A stretch of 64,000 bases of DNA from Hygrophila difformis (Eukaryota; Streptophyta; Magnoliopsida; Lamiales; Acanthaceae): the NCBI GenBank assembly GCA_030278955.1, contig JAOANR010000003.1:53974902-54038901 (forward strand). Direction: 5' to 3'. The first letter of the stretch is position 1. Every line of letters starts with the position of its first letter. The position numbers were made by a program, and so were the translations under genes. This document shows positions 1 to 11,578 of this stretch, in pieces. The notes under the pieces were generated by a model. The model had not been told where the DNA came from. It made no database searches and was given only the letters and a program-made list of their open reading frames with translations.

Positions 1-313
1 AAATGCCATGAGTGTTGGAACAATTTGGAGATTAAAGTTTCCAGCCTCAGTGCATGTGTGCAGAAATCTTTCTTTCTGCCTCCGTATCTCCTCCTGCCAG
101 TGCCTTACCCTAGCCGCGTCCAACTCGCATCGCCTGTAAATGATGGCGAGGTTTCCTGCGTCCCTCAGCTTCGTGCAAGTTCTCCTAGCTCTGAACACTT
201 CTTTCATTTCATCCTCCCCGATTCGGGAGAGAATTTCCCCTAGCAATTCCAGTGGCAGGTCCAACAGCTGGGTCCCTCCGGGTACTGGGTCTGGGATCTG
301 GAAAACGTTGTCC
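1..313 (-). CDS. F-box protein, second exon (partial, cut by window edge)
   Basis: Reading the minus strand from an acceptor at 316-314 (TTTTCAG) gives an open frame to the window edge. It contains an F-box (LPLELLGEILSRIGEDEM), then a helical stretch with RRTCTKLRDAGNL and a segment ending in CTEAGNFNLQIVPTLMAF. The F-box and the later AGNF-type motif match the F-box genes inside Element 3, for example AGNYMFNIEPALIAF in the gene at 48.2 kb. F-box proteins normally bind SKP1 and choose substrates for SCF ubiquitin ligases; that role here is inferred. There is no ATG in frame. The frame is closed upstream by a stop near 355, so a spliced first exon is needed. The acceptor phase (2) equals that of the Element 3 genes. 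It lies downstream of pol, the palindrome array and the TATA box of Element 1, as in Element 3. Confidence 0.72.
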
Positions 314-390
314 CTGAAAAGATGGGGAGTAATGAACCCAATTTTTATGAAATTTTCTTAGAGGTTATTCAAGTTCAGCAACCAACATCC

Positions 391-419
391 TCACATTTAG
401 AGCAAAGCTCTAAATGTGA
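391..419 (-). repeat. Perfect hairpin holding a PPT-like motif
   Basis: A 12-bp perfect inverted repeat (TCACATTTAGAG and its complement) encloses a 5-nt loop. Read on the minus strand, the loop-distal part gives CTCTAAATGTGAGGATG. That is nearly the sequence directly before the 3' LTR of Element 3 (41,377-41,356), where the polypurine tract belongs. It lies 75 bp upstream of the F-box acceptor. Similar hairpins occur at 2,341, 46,288 and 46,388. Confidence 0.6.
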
Positions 420-1660
420 AATTATTAAGTTCTTGACTTGAATTTTTTAATAAAAAGCATAGGTAAAACAGATTTTTATGAAAGGATAGGGGTCATTGGG
501 TCCCTATATATTTTTAATGGGCCATTGGGCCCAAAAGTTTGATTTTCAATTTTATTAAACGAGTCCGAGACACTTGTTGAAAACGGGATGAGATGGAACG
601 AATGGAAAGGCTGCTCGAAATTTGGGATGTGCAATGGAGACGTGGCGCAATGGATCTGCTATTTTAGACTGCCTGGACTGTCTTGGACAGTTAAAACATC
701 CAAAAATTTGCAAACACTATTTTTAATTTTTAAAGGGTTGACTTATTTTATTTAATGAAAGTGGGATGTGAGTGGTCCCATTTTGGATTTTTGAAGAGAA
801 TAGCAGTTGGGTGACAAAAATGCTGTTATTTACTCACACTGCAGTTCCATTGGGAACAAAAAGAACGTAAGTCAATTATTAAATCTATCAACTCTTTTTG
901 TCTTTTTTCCAAAAGGTCACCTTTATTGAAAGTGGAAGTTTCTCATTGGGTGTTTGTACTATGTTTCCATAAACAAACAAACATTTATTCCCACAAGATT
1001 GTAACATGTGGAAACAAATATGCCAAAAAGATCTTTCCATTTTAATGTTCCAGGATAACATTCCGGAAACATTTATTTTAAAAACACAAACTACACAGGA
1101 AAGAAAAAATCAAACACAAACCCTAAGCTCAAGAATAAAAACCAATAATATTATGGTGCTCACACAAGCACCCCAACATTCATCAGTTTGCTTTCTCAAG
1201 TTTTAAGCTTTGAAAAGTTTTAGATCTTGGCAGTTTTTTTAAAATGGGTTATGTAAGGATCCAAAAGATCTCAAAACACTGCTAAAAAACGAGAGTACTT
1301 AAAATCTCAAAAACTGAAACGAGGGTGCACACACAAAACACAAATCACGCTTTTTAAAGGCAAAAACAAGAACAAGAAACAAAAATGCCCAAACAGAGAC
1401 TATGAACAGGTGGGGTGTTCGAGAATGGGAGAGGGGAAATGGGGCATCTTACTCCACTCTTGGGGGAGAGGGAGGCATCGGTCCCAAGTTTGGGGCGATT
1501 CTGAAAAATCTGGCCATAGTTTCCCATTAGTAGAAGAGTGTTTGGGTGCGAAGAACACGGTGGTGTTCGTTCGGTAGAGAGAGGAGTGAGCAGAGGAAGA
1601 TGAAAAGATGGAGTTAGGAAGAACAGACGTGTATGCAGGGAAAATGAGGTGAGGGGGGGG
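420..1660 (-). other. Presumed leader and intron of the F-box transcript; no clear ORF
   Basis: No coding frame with recognisable similarity is seen. On the minus strand the first 150 bases after the TATA box are pyrimidine-rich, like a plant 5' leader. They are followed by an ATG near 1,527 that opens a short frame (MGNYGQIFQNRP). This could be a first exon, but I could not identify its donor site. The rest is AT-rich. Confidence 0.35.
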
Positions 1661-1669
1661 TTATAAATA
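1661..1669 (-). promoter_or_regulatory. TATA-like box ahead of the Element 1 F-box region
   Basis: The minus strand reads TATTTATAA here, 12 bp downstream of the palindrome array. It is followed by a pyrimidine-rich leader. Other arrays in the window also sit just upstream of a TATA box, which supports the call. Confidence 0.5.
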
Positions 1670-1680
1670 CTAAAAACGCT

Positions 1681-1985
1681 GGTCGCAGAAACCAAACCAT
1701 GTCGCGGAACAGGGTTCTTCGACCGGGGCATGGCGACATTACTCGAGTCGCGGAATCTGAGTCTGGTCGCGGAACCATGGTCTGCGACAGGAGTTTCGCG
1801 ACCAAGTTCTGGAATGGAAAAAGTCAACGGGGAATGGTGTCGCGGAATGGAGGGTCGGTCGCGGACCCATGGACCGCGACAGATGTTCCGCGACATCGAA
1901 AGGGGGAACAAGTGCGACTGTGTCCCGGAATCTAGGCCTGGTCGCGGAGCATTGCTTCACGACACAGTTGTTGGTTTCGTGACAC
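1681..1985 (-). repeat. GTCGCGG palindrome array, internal copy (Element 1)
   Basis: This GC-rich island in AT-rich surroundings contains repeated half-sites GTCGCGGA and TCCGCGAC arranged as imperfect palindromes around CCATGG. The clearest are at 1,766-1,788 and 1,858-1,880. The same motif family occurs twice in the Element 1 LTR. The array lies between the pol end and the F-box exon. Confidence 0.8.
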
Positions 1986-2340
1986 AATTTTGAATTTTCA
2001 AATTTTTCATGAACTGGGCCCGAGTGTGGTGTTGGGCTTGAGTTCATTTTATTTGATTTGGGCCTAAATAAATTCAGTCCAATTATTCAAAAACGCACTG
2101 GGCTGAAAGTAAAATCTACTTGCATAAATTAGGTTGGGTTAATTCCATTTGTTTGCAAAAATTATTCCGGATTTAAATTGCTTTAATTTCCGGAAATATT
2201 TTCTTAGATTCATGGAATTAGTCCAACCAAGAACCTGGTTTTCCGTGTTGCTCCACTATTCCTCTTTTTGATGGTTCCGTTCTTTCTGCAAGACAGACAA
2301 TTAAAATGCGTTAGATTTTCTCCAAATATTAACATCCTCA

Positions 2341-2368
2341 CATTTAGAGTCTTAGTACTCTAAATGTT
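2341..2368 (-). repeat. Hairpin with PPT-like motif after pol
   Basis: A 10-bp inverted repeat (ACATTTAGAG and its complement) encloses an 8-nt loop. The minus strand reads CTCTAAATGTGAGGATGTTA. It lies 130 bp past the pol stop of Element 1 and resembles the polypurine tract of Element 3. Confidence 0.55.
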
Positions 2369-2498
2369 TAATTGATTTCTGGGTTCTTTCTTGTTTATGA
2401 AAGAAGAAAGAAAAAGAAAAAAAATATGCTATATATGTATATATATATATAAAATGAAAGAATTTTTTTTTATTTTTAAATTTTTTTGATGATGTTTC

Positions 2499-3769
2499 TT
2501 ATTGGGTGTAAGCCGGGTCTGCCACTGCTTGGCTTTCTTTCTCCGGATCGAACTGTCCGAGGTATTCCTTTAACCGATGTCCATTCACCACTATGTTGCC
2601 CTTGTCAGTTCGGATCCTGACGGCTCCATTTTGAAACACTTCTAGCACTTCATGTGGTCCTTCCCATCTGGATTTAAGCTTCCCAGGGAACAACTTCAAC
2701 CTAGAATTGAATAATAATACACTTTGACCAACATAGAAATTCGAGAGCTCTCATAAGCTAGCGCTCGTATTTCCTCAATTTCATTGAGGTCCAACTTCCG
2801 TTTGCTCTGAGCAACTTTCGGATTGAAGTTAAGCGTTTTAACGGCCCAGTAAGCTTTATGTTCTAACTCTACAGGCAAATGACAGGCTTTTTCGAAGACA
2901 AGTCTGTAAGGGGACATCCCAATAGGAGTCTTAAATGCTGTGCGATATGCCCATAGAGCATCATTGAGCTTACGTGCCCAATCCTTACGGGTTATCCCGA
3001 CAGTGGCTTCGAGTATGTGTTTGATCTCGCGATTGGATACTTCGACTTGACCACTGGTCTGGGGATGGTAAGGTGTGCCTATCTTATGGAGGATTCCATT
3101 TTTACTCATTAAAGTTTCAAAAGCTTTATTAATAAAGTGTGTTCCTCCATCAGATATCACCACCCTAGGTATGCCAAATCGACTGAAAATATTGTTCTTG
3201 AGGAACTTGATGACTTGGCTACCATCATTGGTCGGTAATGCGACAACCTCGACCCATTTGGACACGTAATCGACAGCCACCAAGATATAGTAGTTTCCAC
3301 CAGATGGTGGAAACGGTCCCATGAAGTCAATGCCCCATACATCGAAAATCTCAAGTGTGAGAATTCCCTTTTGAGGCATCTCATCCCTCTTGGAGAGGTT
3401 TCCTAATCTTTGGCATTTGTCGCAACCTTTCACAAATGTCCTGCAATCCTCATAGATGTGAGGCCAATAAAATCCACATTCGAGGACCTTGTGGGCCGTT
3501 CGAGCGGGACCATGGTGACCTCCATATTCTGATTCATGGCATTTTCTGACAATTTGATAGGCTTCATGCTCGGTCACACATCGCCTGATTATTGAATCGG
3601 CGCAGTGTTTGAAGAGATAAGGTTCTTCCCAGAAGTAACTTAATACATCTCGTTTGAACTTATTCTTCTGATGATAGTTCGAAAACTGTGGGGTTATACC
3701 GCATGCCAAGAAGTTAGCGATGTCGGAAAACCATGGACAAGCTTGATTATGCAGATGCAATGCGAACAA
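2499..3769 (-). pseudogene. Integrase region of Element 1 pol, broken
   Basis: This is the retroviral-type integrase that would insert the element cDNA. The first frame (3,769-2,696) has the HHCC zinc-binding region ([11 protein letters not shown], then CDKCQRLG). It also has the DDE core with [18 protein letters not shown] and [13 protein letters not shown] frameshift with a short deletion relative to Element 3 lies near 2,735-2,700. The C-terminal part continues in another frame at 2,699-2,499 ([10 protein letters not shown], then [12 protein letters not shown]). The upstream junction with RNase H is an in-frame TGA at about 3,824. The enzyme is clearly Athila-like and not functional as read. 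Confidence 0.85.
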
Positions 3770-3823
3770 CTGTTCGTCCGGAAACTCTTCATTGACGGCT
3801 TTTTCCTTTTTATCATTATCTAA

Positions 3824-6043
3824 TCAAGATAAGTGGTCAGCAGCACCATTATCTCGACCTCGCCTATCTTTTATTATGATGTCGAATTCTTGCAACAGAA
3901 GTACCCACCTGATTAATCGAGGTTTGGCATCTTGTTTGCTAAACAAGTATCTCAATGCAGAGTGATCGGTGTATACTATAGTCTTCGTACCTATAAGATA
4001 CTGTCTGAATTTATCAAACGCGAAGATTACAGCGTACATTTCTTTATCCGTTGTGGTGTAGTTAATTTGGGCTTCATTCAGGGCATGACTTGCGTAATGA
4101 ATTACGCAATGTTTCTCATCCTTATGTTGTCCAAGAACTGCGCCCACGGCGAGACCACTAGCATCGCACATTACCTCGAAAGGTATTGACCAATCGGGTG
4201 GTTGCACTATCGGTGCAGAAACCAACATCTTCTTGAGCGTGTCAAAGGCTTGGACACACGCTTCATTTATTAAGAAAGGATTTTCTTTACAAAGCAAGTT
4301 AGTGAGCGGCTTGGCAATTTTAGAGAAATCCTTAATGAATCTCCGGTAAAAACCGGCATGCCCTAAGAAGCTCCTAACTGCTTTGATCGAGTTGGGGAGA
4401 GGGAGATTGGAAATGATGGAAACTTTGGCTGGATCAACTTCAATGCCTACACGAGAAATGCGATGACCTAACACTATGCCCTCAGTGACCATAAAATGGC
4501 ACTTTTCCCAATTTAAAACAAGGTTAGTGTCCTCACACCTCTTTAAAATCTTAGCAAGATTAGTCAAACATTCATCAAACGTATCTCCATATACAGAGAA
4601 GTCATCCATGAAGACCTCAATGCACTTTTCGATAAATTCAGAGAATATAGACATCATGCATCTTTGAAAAGTAGCAGGTGCATTGCATAATCCAAAAGGC
4701 ATGCGCCTATAGGCAAAAGTGCCATAGGGGCATGTAAAGGTAGTTTTTTCGTGATCCTCACTGGCGATCACTATTTGATTGTATCCAGAATAACCATCTA
4801 GAAAACAATAAAATGCCCTTCCCGCCAATCGTTCCAACATTTGATCGATAAAAGGCAAAGGGAAATGGTCCTTGCGAGTTGCCTCGTTCAACTTCCGATA
4901 GTCTATGCAGACTCTCCATCCGGTGACTGGGCGCGTGGCAATTTCCTCCCCTTGTTCATTCTTGGTTATGCACATCCCACCCCGCTTGGGAACAACCTGC
5001 ACAGGACTGACCCATTTGCTATCAGAAATCGGGTATATAATACCGGCGTCTAACAGCTTGATCAGTTCCTTTCTTACCACTTCTTGCATGGGTGGGTTCA
5101 ATCTTCGTTGGGGCTGGCGAGAGGCCTTGAAATTCTCCTCCATTAAAATCCTGTGCATACAAACAGAAGGGCTTATTCCTTTGATATCAGAAATGGTCCA
5201 ACCGATTGCACGCACATAATTTTTAAGAACGGCCACCAGAGCATTTTCTTGCTCTTGGGAGAGCTTAGCCGAAACAATCACAGGTAATTTTTTACGTTCT
5301 GCGAGAAACGCGTACTTGAGATGATCGGGTAATGTTTTAAGTTCAAGCTCTGGTGGGCATTCAACGGAAGGGAGTAATTTGCGAGAATTAGATGGGAGAA
5401 GATCAAATTTACCTTCCGGACCCTGTATCAGTACAGGATCCGCCGACCAAGAGGAGGCGTCGTCATGGAAATCTGTGCCGTCAAACTCCTCCAAATCCCC
5501 TGTTTCGGGATCGGCAAAGTGGACGGCTTTGCATCCTTTGTGCTCCACGCCAGCAGGCTTCAATACCTGCTTTGAAATCTCATCCAGCATCATTTCATGA
5601 TCAAATCCAGAGTCAAGCTCTCTCTCCTCACAATCAATTTCCTCTCCGCTATCTATTACAGAAAACATGGAACAAGCTCCTTCATTCGGAAACTTCTGCA
5701 GCTGTTCCATGTCAAAGGTGATTTCCTCGCCATCGACCCTCAATGTGACCTTTCCGGATTTTGCGTCAATTAGTGCACCACCAGTGGCCAGGAATGGGCG
5801 TCCAAGGATAAGTGGCATTTCAGAATCTTCTTCAATGTCGAGGATAATGAAGTCAACCGGGAAGAGAACCTGGCCGGTTTTGACCACAACATCCTTGAGG
5901 ATTCCTACGGGCTGAGTGATTGATCTGTCTGCGAGCTGCAGTCTCATCTTGATTGGTTGAATCTCTCCAAGCTTAAGGCGGATTGCCATAGCTAGTGGCA
6001 TCACATTGATGCTCGATCCTAAATCACAAAGCCCCATACTCAC
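3824..6043 (-). pseudogene. Protease, reverse transcriptase and RNase H of Element 1
   Basis: One 739-residue frame starts just before the aspartic protease motif DLGSS (residues 7-11). It runs through reverse transcriptase (GWRVCIDYRKLN near 374, catalytic FMDD near 478) and RNase H (YTDH near 693), and ends at HLS followed by TGA. The enzymes copy the element RNA to DNA and remove the RNA strand. The catalytic residues are intact in this segment. It is cut off from the upstream gag-protease linker by a frameshift near 6,045 and from integrase by the TGA. Confidence 0.88.
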
Positions 6044-6614
6044 TTTGGCCTTTTCCGAATTGTACTGGAAGTGTGCAGCATCCAGGGTCCTCTTTCTTTT
6101 CGGGTAATCTCCTTTGAACTATGGCACTGCATGTGCTATTGAGAATAATCATCTCCTCTTGCTCGACCTGCCTTTTTCCTGAAATCAATTCTTTCAAGAA
6201 CTTAGCATAGATGGGCATTTTGGAAATCATTTCTGTGAGAGGAATGGTTATCTCTACAGACTTTAATCGTTCCAGAAATTTCTTGAATTTAAGATCATGT
6301 TCCTTATTTTTAAGACGTGCAGGATAAGGTATCCTAGGCATGTACTTGTTATTATCTACTTGTTTTTGTGGCAAAGGGAAGGAAGTTGTACCTCCACCTG
6401 TACCCTTATCTGTTTCAGCCGTTTCAGGTGCAGCGTCAGTCTGCAGATTGGCTGTTTCTTTTTCAGCTTCCTTTTCATTCTCCTCAACGTCACTTTCCAG
6501 TTCATTTCCTTGTACCAGTTTCTCTTTGCCCTTGGGTCCTTCCAGAACTTTACCAGACTTCAGTGTGATGGCCTTACACTGAGGATTTTTCTCAGCAGTG
6601 CTGGGTAGAGTTCC
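6024..6614 (-). pseudogene. Gag-protease linker segment of Element 1
   Basis: The frame continues from gag after a TAA stop at 6,615-6,617. It encodes a charged linker followed by KYMPRIPYPARLK and FAKFLKELISGKR-type sequence, as in the matching part of Element 3 (MPRIPYPGRLK, AKFLKELISGKR). It runs out of frame just before the protease active site. The linker function is unknown. Confidence 0.75.
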
Positions 6615-8402
6615 TTAGTATCTTTTCTGCATTTCCTTGGCCATTTGCGTGACCTGCGTTTCCACGTTCCGGATAGAGGACTGCAACTGAGTGTTGATTT
6701 CCTTTTGACTGGTGATGAAGTCAGTCATGAGAGTCTCTAATCTGGAAGGGGGTTTCTGCTGGTTCTGGTTCCAATTCTGGTTCTGACCTTGGTTTTGACC
6801 AAACTGATTCTGATTTGGGACAAACTGATTCTGTGGCTGCTGAAAGTTTTGGAAATTTTGGTTTTGGGGTGGTCTGGCTAGAATCTGAGGCTGAAAACCT
6901 AGGTTAAAGTGCTGGGGCCTTGGTTGGTGGAACTGCTGTGGTTGGGTCAACAGGTGGGAATTCAAGGCATTGTTGTTGGAATATGAGAGGTTCGGGTGCC
7001 GGTTTTGGAATCCACCTGCATAGTTACAACTTTCATTCGCCACTTGCTGACAGGACTCAGTGGGATGCGGGCCTTGGCAAGTCCCGCAAACAGCTTCAGC
7101 ATTTTGAGCCTGTGTAGAGCTCCCAGCTTCCTGATTCAAGGCCAAGATGGCCACTTGGTCTTTCAGTTTGTCCAGTTCGGATTTCCCTACTGTACCTACA
7201 GCACACAAACCACGAGGGGGAGGGGAATTAACATCATCAGAAAGTACAGTTCTGTTTACACTCATTGCTTCAATTTTGGCCCAAGCTTGGTCCATGGGAA
7301 TGTATAGCAGGTGTTGACCACCAGCAGCATCAAGCATGTTCTTCCATGCTGGGGTCAAACCGCTATAGAACTTTCTCAATTTCTCCCACTCATGGAAACC
7401 ATGCTGGGGGCATTTCCTGAGCAAGTTGAAGAACCGTTCCTTTGCATCATACAGGGACTCGTCTGGTTTCATCTTGAATTCCGCAATCTTAGAGCGGCAT
7501 TCATCCACCTTGGACTCCGGGAAGTACTTTGTCAAGAAGTTTCTGATAACGTCTTCCCATGCAGACTTCTGATTCACGGGCAGTGATTTGTACCATGTTC
7601 TCGCCCCGCTAGTCAGAGAGAAAGGAAACAGCCTTAATCGAATGGTGTTAGCAGATACATTCTGGTTCTTGATCGTATCACACAGTTCCAGGAAAGTCTG
7701 CAGGTGATCGTGGGGATCTTCATGATTTGCTCCTGCGAACTGGTTGCTCTGAACAAGATTGATGAGGGCCGGCTTTAATTCGAAATTCCTGGCCAAGAAT
7801 GGAGCTTATCCAGGAATGTTCAAATACGGTTCCAGAATGGGCTGCATATAGTGAGCTGCGGCTGCCTGTTGATTGTTCCCTGGCCCTCCTTGGTATTGCT
7901 GTGGGTAAAAGTTCTGATTCGGATAGTAATTTCCGGGATCATTGAAATCGTTAGGGTTAGGATGATTCTGATTTTGGTTAAACTGGGGGTTTGGAAATTG
8001 AGGATTCTGAAAATTTTGGTCATTTGGATTATTCTGGTTAAGTGGGTTGTTTTGGGGATTTTGGTGGTTTGGGTTGGGTGGAGGCATTTCGAAGGGTTGC
8101 TGGTCGAGATTTAGGGGGTTCTCACCTCCCTGAATGACCTGAGGGGGGAGATCCTCCAAGTTCTCATTATCAACGTCTTCTGGGTCCTCTTGGATGTTTT
8201 GGAGTGGTGGGTTAAGTGGAATGTTTAGGGGATTGCCATGGTTATCCGCCATGTCTGAGATGTCACTGCTTGTGCTTGGAGAGAGGAGAGCTTGTCTTTC
8301 CCGTTCCTTTCTTTGTCTAGCTTCCGCCCTCAGACGACGAGCTATTTTCTCGATCTCTGCGTTGAACGGGATCTCGGCTGGAGTCTCCTTTCTCTTTTGC
8401 AT
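6615..8402 (-). pseudogene. Gag of Element 1, one in-frame stop
   Basis: Gag forms the virus-like particle that packages element RNA. Two stretches in one frame (8,402-7,806 and 7,796-6,615) are separated by a single TAA. The N-terminal part is rich in Asn, Gln and Pro. The core has the plant retrotransposon gag signature (SLTSGARTWYKSLP, FLTKYFPESKVDE, RFFNLLRKCPQHG). A CCHC zinc knuckle follows (CGTCQGPHPTESC), then a Gln/Asn-rich tail with repeated NQNQ units. It ends at a TAA where Element 3 continues into the linker. Confidence 0.85.
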
Positions 8403-8542
8403 AGAACAGAGGTCTTAGCTATGACAGTACCTGCACATTCCCCAGGTTAGAATCGGTTTTGGGGTGAATATTTATATTTATATGTATAAGCTAACTAGGA
8501 GCAATGAGGAATGTAATTCTCTAATAAAACGGCGCTGCATCC

Positions 8543-8560
8543 TCCCCGGCAACGGCGCCA
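8543..8560 (-). other. Primer binding site, tRNA-Asp type (Element 1)
   Basis: The minus strand reads TGGCGCCGTTGCCGGGGA. This 18-base complement of a plant tRNA-Asp 3' end is the usual Athila primer site. It directly abuts the TG...CA end of the LTR at 8,561 and is identical to the site of Element 3. Confidence 0.92.
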
Positions 8561-8890
8561 TGAAACTTTTGACAATTTCCCACACGAGTATTTCTAAAAT
8601 ATCCCAGGTTAAATTTATTAAATGAAAAGAGTTATGAGTCGTGGGAATGGGGTTTAAGGATATATTTCGCTTTTTATTACTCATATGGGGTACTCTGATT
8701 TCAAACGGCGATGTGGACCTCCCTGGCATGAAACTTTTGACAACTTTCACGGTGCAGCCGGGATAGATAGTTCAATCTTAACCTTCAGTCTGTCACACTG
8801 AAGGTTCCTGGCAATTTGCATCATGGAACTTATCATAGTTCCATGTCATGAAAATCCGCGCCATGAAACTTTTATCACATTCCCACTATA
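8555..8890 (-). repeat. Three tandem copies of the LTR terminus
   Basis: The string TGAAACTTTT, which is the LTR end, recurs at 8,561, 8,729 and 8,864. At 8,561 and 8,864 it is preceded by GCGCCA, and at 8,729 by a weaker match. All three are followed by similar sequence (TTTCCCAC-like, then GAGTA/GAGCA). Each looks like a copy of the LTR end joined to a piece of the primer site. LTR B shows the same trait at 16,100-16,319. Confidence 0.65.
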
Positions 8891-11578
8891 TGAGCATTTT
8901 CTGAAAGATCATAATCCTGGTTTTCGAATTTATTTAATGAAACCAATTTATGAGGATGGAGTTGGAATTAGGGATATATTTATAGGTTGTCATGTTTTTA
9001 TTACTCGTGTTAAGAAACTGTGGCCCGAAAGCGCACGGTGTCAAAAATTGCAGTAATTTATAGTAAGACCGGATCGTTCACTGGAGGATGTGCGATAGAA
9101 GCAGGGCCCACGTCGTTTTACTAGATTTTCCATTCGTATTGCTCCAATGGTTTGAAAAGTGATTAACAACTACTGACATGAATTTAAACTAAACTATAAA
9201 AGCGTTTAAATCTATTCTACAAAGCAAATAAATCTATTCTAAGAAGCGGGCAAAATTACTCTAAGAATGCGATAACTACTGTCTATGAAAGCAGTGAATA
9301 TTTACACTATGCTAGCTGTGAAGCTGAATCATAATGCAGACAGAAGGGACAGGAAGAAAAGAATGAAAATTGGACAAGATTTAGATAAAGCAGTATTAAA
9401 CTTCCATTTTTTATACACAGATCTTTGTTTGGGATAATCCTATCAGATAGCTAATTCTCATGCTCTCAATACTGCTTTCCCTTTAACAGACAGGTACTTA
9501 CAGTGTGAGTTTACATGTTCTTAAGACCGCAAATTCTAAGATACCACAGATTCGTAACTGCCGTGGCCTGGGTGTGTTACTTCATCTGTGGTGGACAAGC
9601 AACACCTGGCAAATCATTTATTGGAATGCCAAGTACTACTATCATTCCCCCATGTCACACCCAAAGATTCTAATTAAGCCCTAAACTATCCCTTAACTAT
9701 CAATCCTAGTAGCAGTTACGCAACTCTCAATACAACCGAGTGACCTCTAGAGAAAGCTGTTAAAATAAAGCGGTAAAAGAAAGCGTTAAAGAAAGCATTT
9801 AAAACCTATCACTCGGAGGTTTTGAAGGTCTGACCCTGGTAGTAAAAGATAGCTCCCCATCAGGATAAAGGGGTATGGATCAAGAATTCCCGGCTCTTGG
9901 TGAACCACTTGTGTGTTCACTTCCTTCCGGGTGATTATGAGATACAAACTAATGAAATGAACTAATAAATTAGTTCGTTCCGGATGCACTCACTCAGGAC
10001 TCAAAAATAGGCTTTGGCAAAAGAGGATAGCAGTTGAAAGAAAACTCAACCCTATCTTAGAAAATAACCAAGGCCTGGATGATGTTCATCCAAAATTATT
10101 TACTACACTGTATTTGAGTCCAAGTGGACCCCATCTCGGTGTAATATTTAATCTTGGATTCCCAACAAACAGCAATTTTGGAAAATAAAAAGTTTGAAAG
10201 CCATTCCCTAAACAAGTACTAGACTCTCAGTTAAAGCACAGATCCTTTCAGTCTAGATGAGACCTAATCGCTGACTCTGCTTCTAATTTTCCAAAATCAA
10301 CCCTTGACAGAATATGAATTAGTCATAACTGAAGAATTTATCCCTTACTCAGATCCGGATTTTATAAAGAGATTTTTGTTGGAAATTTAACAAGCAATAT
10401 CTGCTTAAGATCTAGACTTCTATTGTCCAAGGGAAGGATCCCAAAATACTTTAGACCACAATAATACATAATAATAACATGCATACAGATATATGGAAGT
10501 GTAAAATCAATTGCCCCAAAATATAGATGCGTGTCTAGACAGAAGGTGGAATACAGAAATGAGGTGGTCAGGAGACCAAAGTAATGGCAGAATAATCGGG
10601 TGGACTGTAAATATCTACTGTCCAATTTCCCAATCACTCGGATGAAACGAATTTAGACAGCTTAGACCCTATAATGGCAGTGTCAATGCCAGTTGGGCCT
10701 CCACTGTCTGTGAATTCGGATAAAAACCTACATGCTTCCTCTCTGCAGTACTTATCAGCTAATGTTGACAGACATTAGCAGAGTTTTATTACAGACTGGA
10801 ATTTGGGTTGGAAAATAATGTAAGTAAAATAAAACTGTATCTGGATAGGAGTCAGCTGAGCAGCTATTATAACCCCGGATGGGCGAACCGCCAAGGCTAC
10901 CACTGATTACTATCCAAACCATGCAAAATAACATTTAGTAATTAATACCCAGAATACGAGCTAGTTATCCATGAGGGAATTCCCGCCAACATTAGTCTAA
11001 TGTATTCTCTACTAATTGTTACACACAATATACAAAAGACAAAATGAATTGAAATAAAGAGAGGAACTTGCATGAGAGACATTGGTTTCTCATGCAAGGT
11101 GCTGGAATTAATCCATAATTGATGGCTTAAATAATCCCTCCTACCATAATTAATTACAGTCCAGATTATCTGTTTAAGACATCATGATTTTGTTTATAGA
11201 AAAATGTTTTAATGACAATTGAACAAAGGTCCTCCAATTACAACAATTAGTGATTTAATTATTGCTAATTAAAATCATCAATCATTGATGACCAGAGGGT
11301 TCAATTAATTAACAGATAGGAATGGAGAATCAAAATTTTGGCAGCATAATGCCTTATATTGCAATTCTAGGGTATTACATCTTAATCCGTGGGATTTGGA
11401 TGTGAGTTTTTGCAATATAATGGGGGTAGAAGATAAGAATTTTGGGATAAAATAGGGGGGAGGATTCTGTCGAGATACCATAAATGGTGTCAAGGGCCTA
11501 GACCCTCGACATGGGTGCCTCGACAGGTTTACAGAAATCTGGGCAGAGTTTCACCTTGCGTCACTAAGCAAAAGTTGT

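Noticed and set aside
1354..1911. A 185-residue minus-strand frame
   Set aside because: It runs through the palindrome array and a pyrimidine-rich leader and has no protein-like composition.
2331..2499. 3' LTR of Element 1 starting at 2,331
   Set aside because: The sequence after the PPT-like hairpin does not match the 5' LTR outside the palindromes and leads into an F-box exon, as in the interior of Element 3.
4905..5219. Plus-strand frames of about 100 residues inside Element 1 pol
   Set aside because: They are shadows of the reverse transcriptase frame on the minus strand.
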